Shown here piece by piece: positions 7,801 to 8,779 of a DNA stretch of 8,779 nucleotides. The stretch's first letter is position 1. Each line of letters opens with the position of its first letter. Under the pieces are notes generated by a model. The model was not told where the DNA came from and made no database searches. It saw nothing but the letters and a program-made list of their open reading frames with translations. The stretch comes from Dysgonamonadaceae bacterium. Lineage in GTDB: Bacteria > Bacteroidota > Bacteroidia > Bacteroidales > Azobacteroidaceae. Both the position numbers and the translations under genes were made by a program. The stretch is from positions 1-8,779 of the forward strand of contig JAIRRK010000160.1 of NCBI GenBank assembly GCA_031256015.1, given 5' to 3'.

Positions 7801-7997
7801 TTCCGTTGGCAATACCGCGCGGGGCAGGTTCCGAAATGTGGCAGCCGATGGGTATCACCATTGTATTCGGTTTGACATTCTCAACCATTCTTACGTTGAT
7901 TTACGTCCCGGCTTTGTATTCCATATTCGCTTCAGTCGGAGTAAAATGGAAGAGACGGCGTTACAGAAAAAATTATCTTAAAGCAAACAATCGATGA
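4857..7997 (+). CDS. RND-family inner-membrane efflux pump (AcrB-like, HAE type)
   Basis: At 1046 residues this is a full-length RND transporter, which exports substrates from the periplasm or membrane using the proton gradient. It has the duplicated layout: TM1 (about 12-30), a large periplasmic loop (about 33-335), TM2-TM6 in the 336-490 range, TM7 near 530-550, a second periplasmic loop (about 555-860) and a final TM bundle from about 865 to 1025, with a basic tail (KWKRRRYRKNY). The proton relay is intact: Asp399-Asp400 in GLVVDDAIVVLEN (TM4) and Lys936 in GIVVKNGIVMID (TM10). The paired Asp fits the hydrophobe/amphiphile (HAE) class rather than heavy-metal pumps of the CusA type. RLPVDLFPEIE after TM1 and the PGAS segment are conserved in the family. 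The stop codon overlaps the start of the PII-like gene by 4 nt, implying translational coupling. Likely substrates are drugs, detergents, bile salts or dyes, which is inference from class. Confidence 0.97.
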   Translation: MSLYSTAVKRPIATALIFAGIVLMGLFAYTRLPVDLFPEIETNMLTVITAYPGASASDIETNVTRPMENALNSTENLKTITSQSKDNMSMVILEFNYGTDIDLATNDVRDKIELVKSALPDDISNPIIVKFSTDMIPVVIYSATATTSVNSLYKILDDKIANPLNRVPGVGAVTIAGAPQREVQVNVYPDKLEAYDLTVEQIGSAINMENLNVPAGNFDIGTQTYALRVEGEFSASEELGGIVVGGHQGRNIFLSDVASINDTIQSRVQESFINGVKGASIIVQKQSGANTVNIANNVNAMIPELQKTLPSDIKLSIVMDSSDFIKDSISTLSETIILAMVFVMIVVMFFLGRWRATFIVILTIPISLICSFIYLMATGGSLNIISLSSLSIAIGLVVDDAIVVLENVTKHIERGSAPKEAAVHATNEVAVAIIAATLTIIAVFFPLTLVTGLAGVMFKQLGWMVTIMISISIVVALTLTPMLCSQMLRLTTTQGKFFDRLYAPIARGLDKVDNWYANVVNLCVRNRLKTFLLCIALFFVIIIPAFKVIKLDFMPASDNSMITGTVYLNTGTRMEVARETALKIDELIKEKYPEITTFQFTVGPADENNTFAAMQENATNLLSMRMRLIDTDERKRSIYDIGDLLRQDFENMPEIYKYTVTPGGSGGMGTGASTVDVEIYGHDLDVTDAIAKELLARLPEVKGLRDLVITRQDYRTEYQIEFDRTKLAENGLNSATVSNFVRNRMNGFLTTKYREDGEEYDIVVRYDESYRQSLEEIENITVYNNNDQPIRIKELGKVIEKNSLPQIDRQNRQRINKVSGSIYNAALSDVVAGVNAIIHELRNEGKIPSEIGVQIGGSAEDQEETNKDLGTLMLICICLVYIVMAAQFESLTYPFIILLSLLFGLAGVFLGLVSTGQPLSLMAMIGMVMLIGIVVKNGIVMIDYINLNRERGMSIDKAVIDGGRSRLRPILMTTATTVLGMIPLAIPRGAGSEMWQPMGITIVFGLTFSTILTLIYVPALYSIFASVGVKWKRRRYRKNYLKANNR

Positions 7998-8287
7998 AAG
8001 CAGTTTTTATACCGTACAATCAAGCTCACCAAGAGCGGTTGATTGAAGTCTTAGACCGCATGAGTATCCGAGGATTCACCATGTGGGAGCAGGTACAAGG
8101 CAGAGGAAGCGAAAAAGGAGAGCCTCATTACGGAGACCACGCATGGCCGACGATGAACTCTTCCATTTTGGCGGTCGTGCCGGACGAAAAAGTGGACAAG
8201 CTTTTGGAACGAGTCCATGCTCTCGACATAGAGAGAGATAAATTGGGTATCCATGCCTTTGTATGGGACATCGAAAAAGTAATCTGA
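7994..8287 (+). CDS. PII-like (GlnB-superfamily-like) protein coupled to the RND pump
   Basis: This 97-residue soluble protein has no signal peptide or membrane segment. Its pattern follows the PII fold (beta-alpha-beta twice): an N-terminal strand KAVFIPY (2-8), helix 1 (about 11-24), GFTMWEQVQGRG (27-38), a T-loop-like stretch (about 37-53), a strand ending in VVPDEKVDKLLERV (61-74), then HAFVWDIEKVI (87-97), which matches the GlnB C-terminal strand ending IFVFDVARVI. Unlike classical GlnB it is shorter. The T-loop lacks an obvious counterpart of the uridylylated tyrosine, and the B-loop TGxxGDGK motif is replaced by ERDKLG, so ATP/2-oxoglutarate sensing as in GlnB is doubtful. His45 and His49 lie in the loop. 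PII-like proteins encoded beside RND metal pumps are known (PII-NG and DUF3240-type groups); here the partner is an HAE-type pump. The 4-nt ATGA overlap with the pump gene suggests linked dosage. A regulatory role on the pump is inference. Confidence 0.8.
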   Translation: MKAVFIPYNQAHQERLIEVLDRMSIRGFTMWEQVQGRGSEKGEPHYGDHAWPTMNSSILAVVPDEKVDKLLERVHALDIERDKLGIHAFVWDIEKVI

Positions 8288-8312
8288 AGTTATTAAATTA
8301 AATTGATTGACG

Positions 8313-8353
8313 ACAAGCAGTAATCGGATATTCCTTTTGCTGCTTGTTTTTTT
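8313..8353 (+). terminator. Intrinsic terminator closing the efflux operon
   Basis: ACAAGCAG (8313-8320) pairs perfectly with CTGCTTGT (8340-8347). The stem can extend by a G-U and two A-U pairs, leaving a 13-nt loop. A run of seven T (8347-8353) follows directly. It starts 26 nt after the stop codon of the PII-like gene, as expected for the operon end. Confidence 0.85.
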
Positions 8354-8357
8354 ATCC

Positions 8358-8547
8358 AAGCCCCTTAAAGAGTCGCTCTGTAAGCTCCCTGAAGAGTCGC
8401 TCTTAAGGAAGCACAAGAGACTCTCTTAAGGAAGCACAAGAGACTCTCTTATGGAGACACAAGAATCTCTCTTATGGGAGCATGAGAGACCCTCTGCAAG
8501 CTCCTTAAAGAGCGACTCTTTAAGGAGTATAAGAGATAAACTCGTTT
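8358..8547. repeat. Degenerate 23-24-bp tandem array of palindromic units
   Basis: About eight units can be laid end to end: 8358-8381, 8382-8405, 8406-8428, 8429-8451, 8452-8474, 8475-8497, 8498-8521 and a diverged last one to about 8547. Units three and four are identical over 23 bp; the others differ at several positions. Most carry a small central palindrome, AAGAGACTCTCTT or AAGAGTCGCTCTT, flanked by GGAG/CTCC-like bases, so neighbouring units can form larger hairpins. No translated frame explains the periodicity, and there are no unique spacers between the units. The array lies just after the operon terminator. Function is unknown. Confidence 0.8.
8501..8527. repeat. Perfect 12-bp-arm inverted repeat within the array
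   Basis: CTCCTTAAAGAG (8501-8512) and CTCTTTAAGGAG (8516-8527) are exact reverse complements around a 3-nt loop (cga). It is the strongest hairpin in the array. No T-run follows on the plus strand, so it does not look like a standard intrinsic terminator in that direction. Confidence 0.85.
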
Positions 8548-8549
8548 AA

Positions 8550-8670
8550 ATGCGGTTCGCTGCGCGGAGCGCAGGTGTCCTTCTTCTTCTTTGTCTTGAT
8601 ACGAAAAGAATTAAAAATTAAAAGAGAATAATTAAGAATTGTCCTGCACTCCGCGCAGGAGCGGCAAACC
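8550..8670. repeat. GC-rich inverted repeats flanking an AT-rich core (MITE-like shape)
   Basis: CTGCGCGGAGCGCAGG (8560-8575) and the reverse complement of 8643-8658 (CTGCGCGGAGTGCAGG) differ at one of 16 positions. Outside them, CGGTTCG on the left and CGGTTTG on the right (read inverted) extend the similarity, with a short insertion on the right. The core of about 65 bp is A/T-rich and has no gene. Each arm also contains its own small palindrome (CTGCGC/GCGCAG at 8560-8574; CCTGC/GCAGG at 8643-8659). There is no transposase and target-site duplications are not evident, so a non-autonomous element is only a suggestion. Confidence 0.55.
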
Positions 8671-8674
8671 GTTT

Positions 8675-8700
8675 TAGAGACAAGGCGCGCCTCGTCTCTA
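8675..8700. repeat. 26-bp near-perfect palindrome
   Basis: TAGAGACAAGGCG (8675-8687) pairs with CGCCTCGTCTCTA (8688-8700) at 12 of 13 positions; the mismatch is 8682 against 8693. Palindromes of the general form TAGAGAC...GTCTCTA are dispersed in intergenic regions of various bacteria, including Bacteroidota, so this is probably a copy of such a family. Copy number in this genome is not visible from the window. Confidence 0.75.
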
Positions 8701-8779
8701 CCTGCAAACGCGAATCGCAAATGCGAAGTTTAAAACGGCCTAAGCTTTGCAGGCGGGGTCGCCGAAAAGCCAAGCCTTG
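8701..8779. other. Repeat-rich non-coding end of the window
   Basis: There is no gene here. CCTGCAAA (8701-8708) is the exact inverse of TTTGCAGG (8746-8753). TAAAACGG (8731-8738) is the exact inverse of CCGTTTTA (8669-8676), just before the 26-bp palindrome. TCGC-aaat-GCGA (8715-8726) is a further small hairpin. The repeats continue towards the right edge. Confidence 0.55.

Noticed and set aside
4857..7997. Heavy-metal (CusA-type) RND pump, suggested by the PII-like neighbour
   Set aside because: TM4 has the paired Asp399-Asp400 and TM10 has Lys936, as in HAE-type pumps, not the metal-pump pattern.
8051..8416. 121-codon open frame on the minus strand opposite the PII-like gene
   Set aside because: It lies antisense to a recognisable gene, crosses its terminator and begins in the repeat array; its sequence is Ser/Arg-rich without family resemblance.
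8358..8547. CRISPR array
   Set aside because: The units abut each other with no unique spacers, are too short and degenerate, and no cas gene is nearby.
8520..8720. 66-codon open frame on the minus strand in the right-end repeat region
   Set aside because: It runs through the array's last hairpin, the GC-rich inverted repeats and the 26-bp palindrome, has a run of lysines from the TTCTTC tract and shows no protein-like pattern.
8731..8779. Integron attC-like site near the right edge
   Set aside because: The inverted repeats lack the conserved RYYYAAC/GTTRRRY core pair, and no integrase or gene cassettes are seen.

Overview
The window looks like a chromosomal segment from a member of the Bacteroidota, probably Bacteroidales. 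This rests on upstream sequences of the Bacteroidetes sigma-ABfr type (TTTG near -33 and TAnnTTTG near -7), AT-rich leaders without clear Shine-Dalgarno sites, protein sequences typical of the phylum, and a lipoprotein adaptor in the efflux system. No genus can be assigned from the sequence alone.

Left part (1-1643). A gene on the minus strand runs off the left edge. It encodes a secreted protein with a signal peptide and repeated Trp-containing strands that resemble a ricin-type beta-trefoil. It is divergent from a plus-strand gene for a rhomboid intramembrane serine protease with a complete catalytic set. The two promoters lie in the 191-bp gap between them. A 295-bp intergenic region follows and ends in the promoter/operator region of the next operon.

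Centre (1582-8353). A compact five-gene unit reads tetR, outer-membrane efflux protein (TolC-like), periplasmic adaptor lipoprotein, RND inner-membrane pump (AcrB-like, HAE type), and a 97-residue PII-like protein. Gaps are 9, 10 and 23 nt, and the last two genes overlap by 4 nt (ATGA). An imperfect palindrome covers the -33 element in front of tetR, so the simplest model is that the TetR protein represses its own gene and the whole pump operon. The adaptor and TolC-like protein would connect the proton-driven pump to the outside. The PII-like protein, co-translated with the pump, is a candidate cytoplasmic regulator of pump activity. A strong intrinsic terminator closes the unit.

Right end (8354-8779). 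No gene is supported here. The stretch is a composite repeat island: a degenerate 23-24-bp tandem array in which most units carry a small palindrome (one boundary forms a perfect 12-bp-arm hairpin), then GC-rich inverted repeats flanking an AT-rich core (MITE-like in shape), then a 26-bp near-perfect palindrome and further interleaved inverted repeats up to the edge.

The efflux operon belongs to a common class. The parts most worth a second look are the PII-like gene coupled to an HAE-type pump, the tetR operator candidate, and the repeat island.
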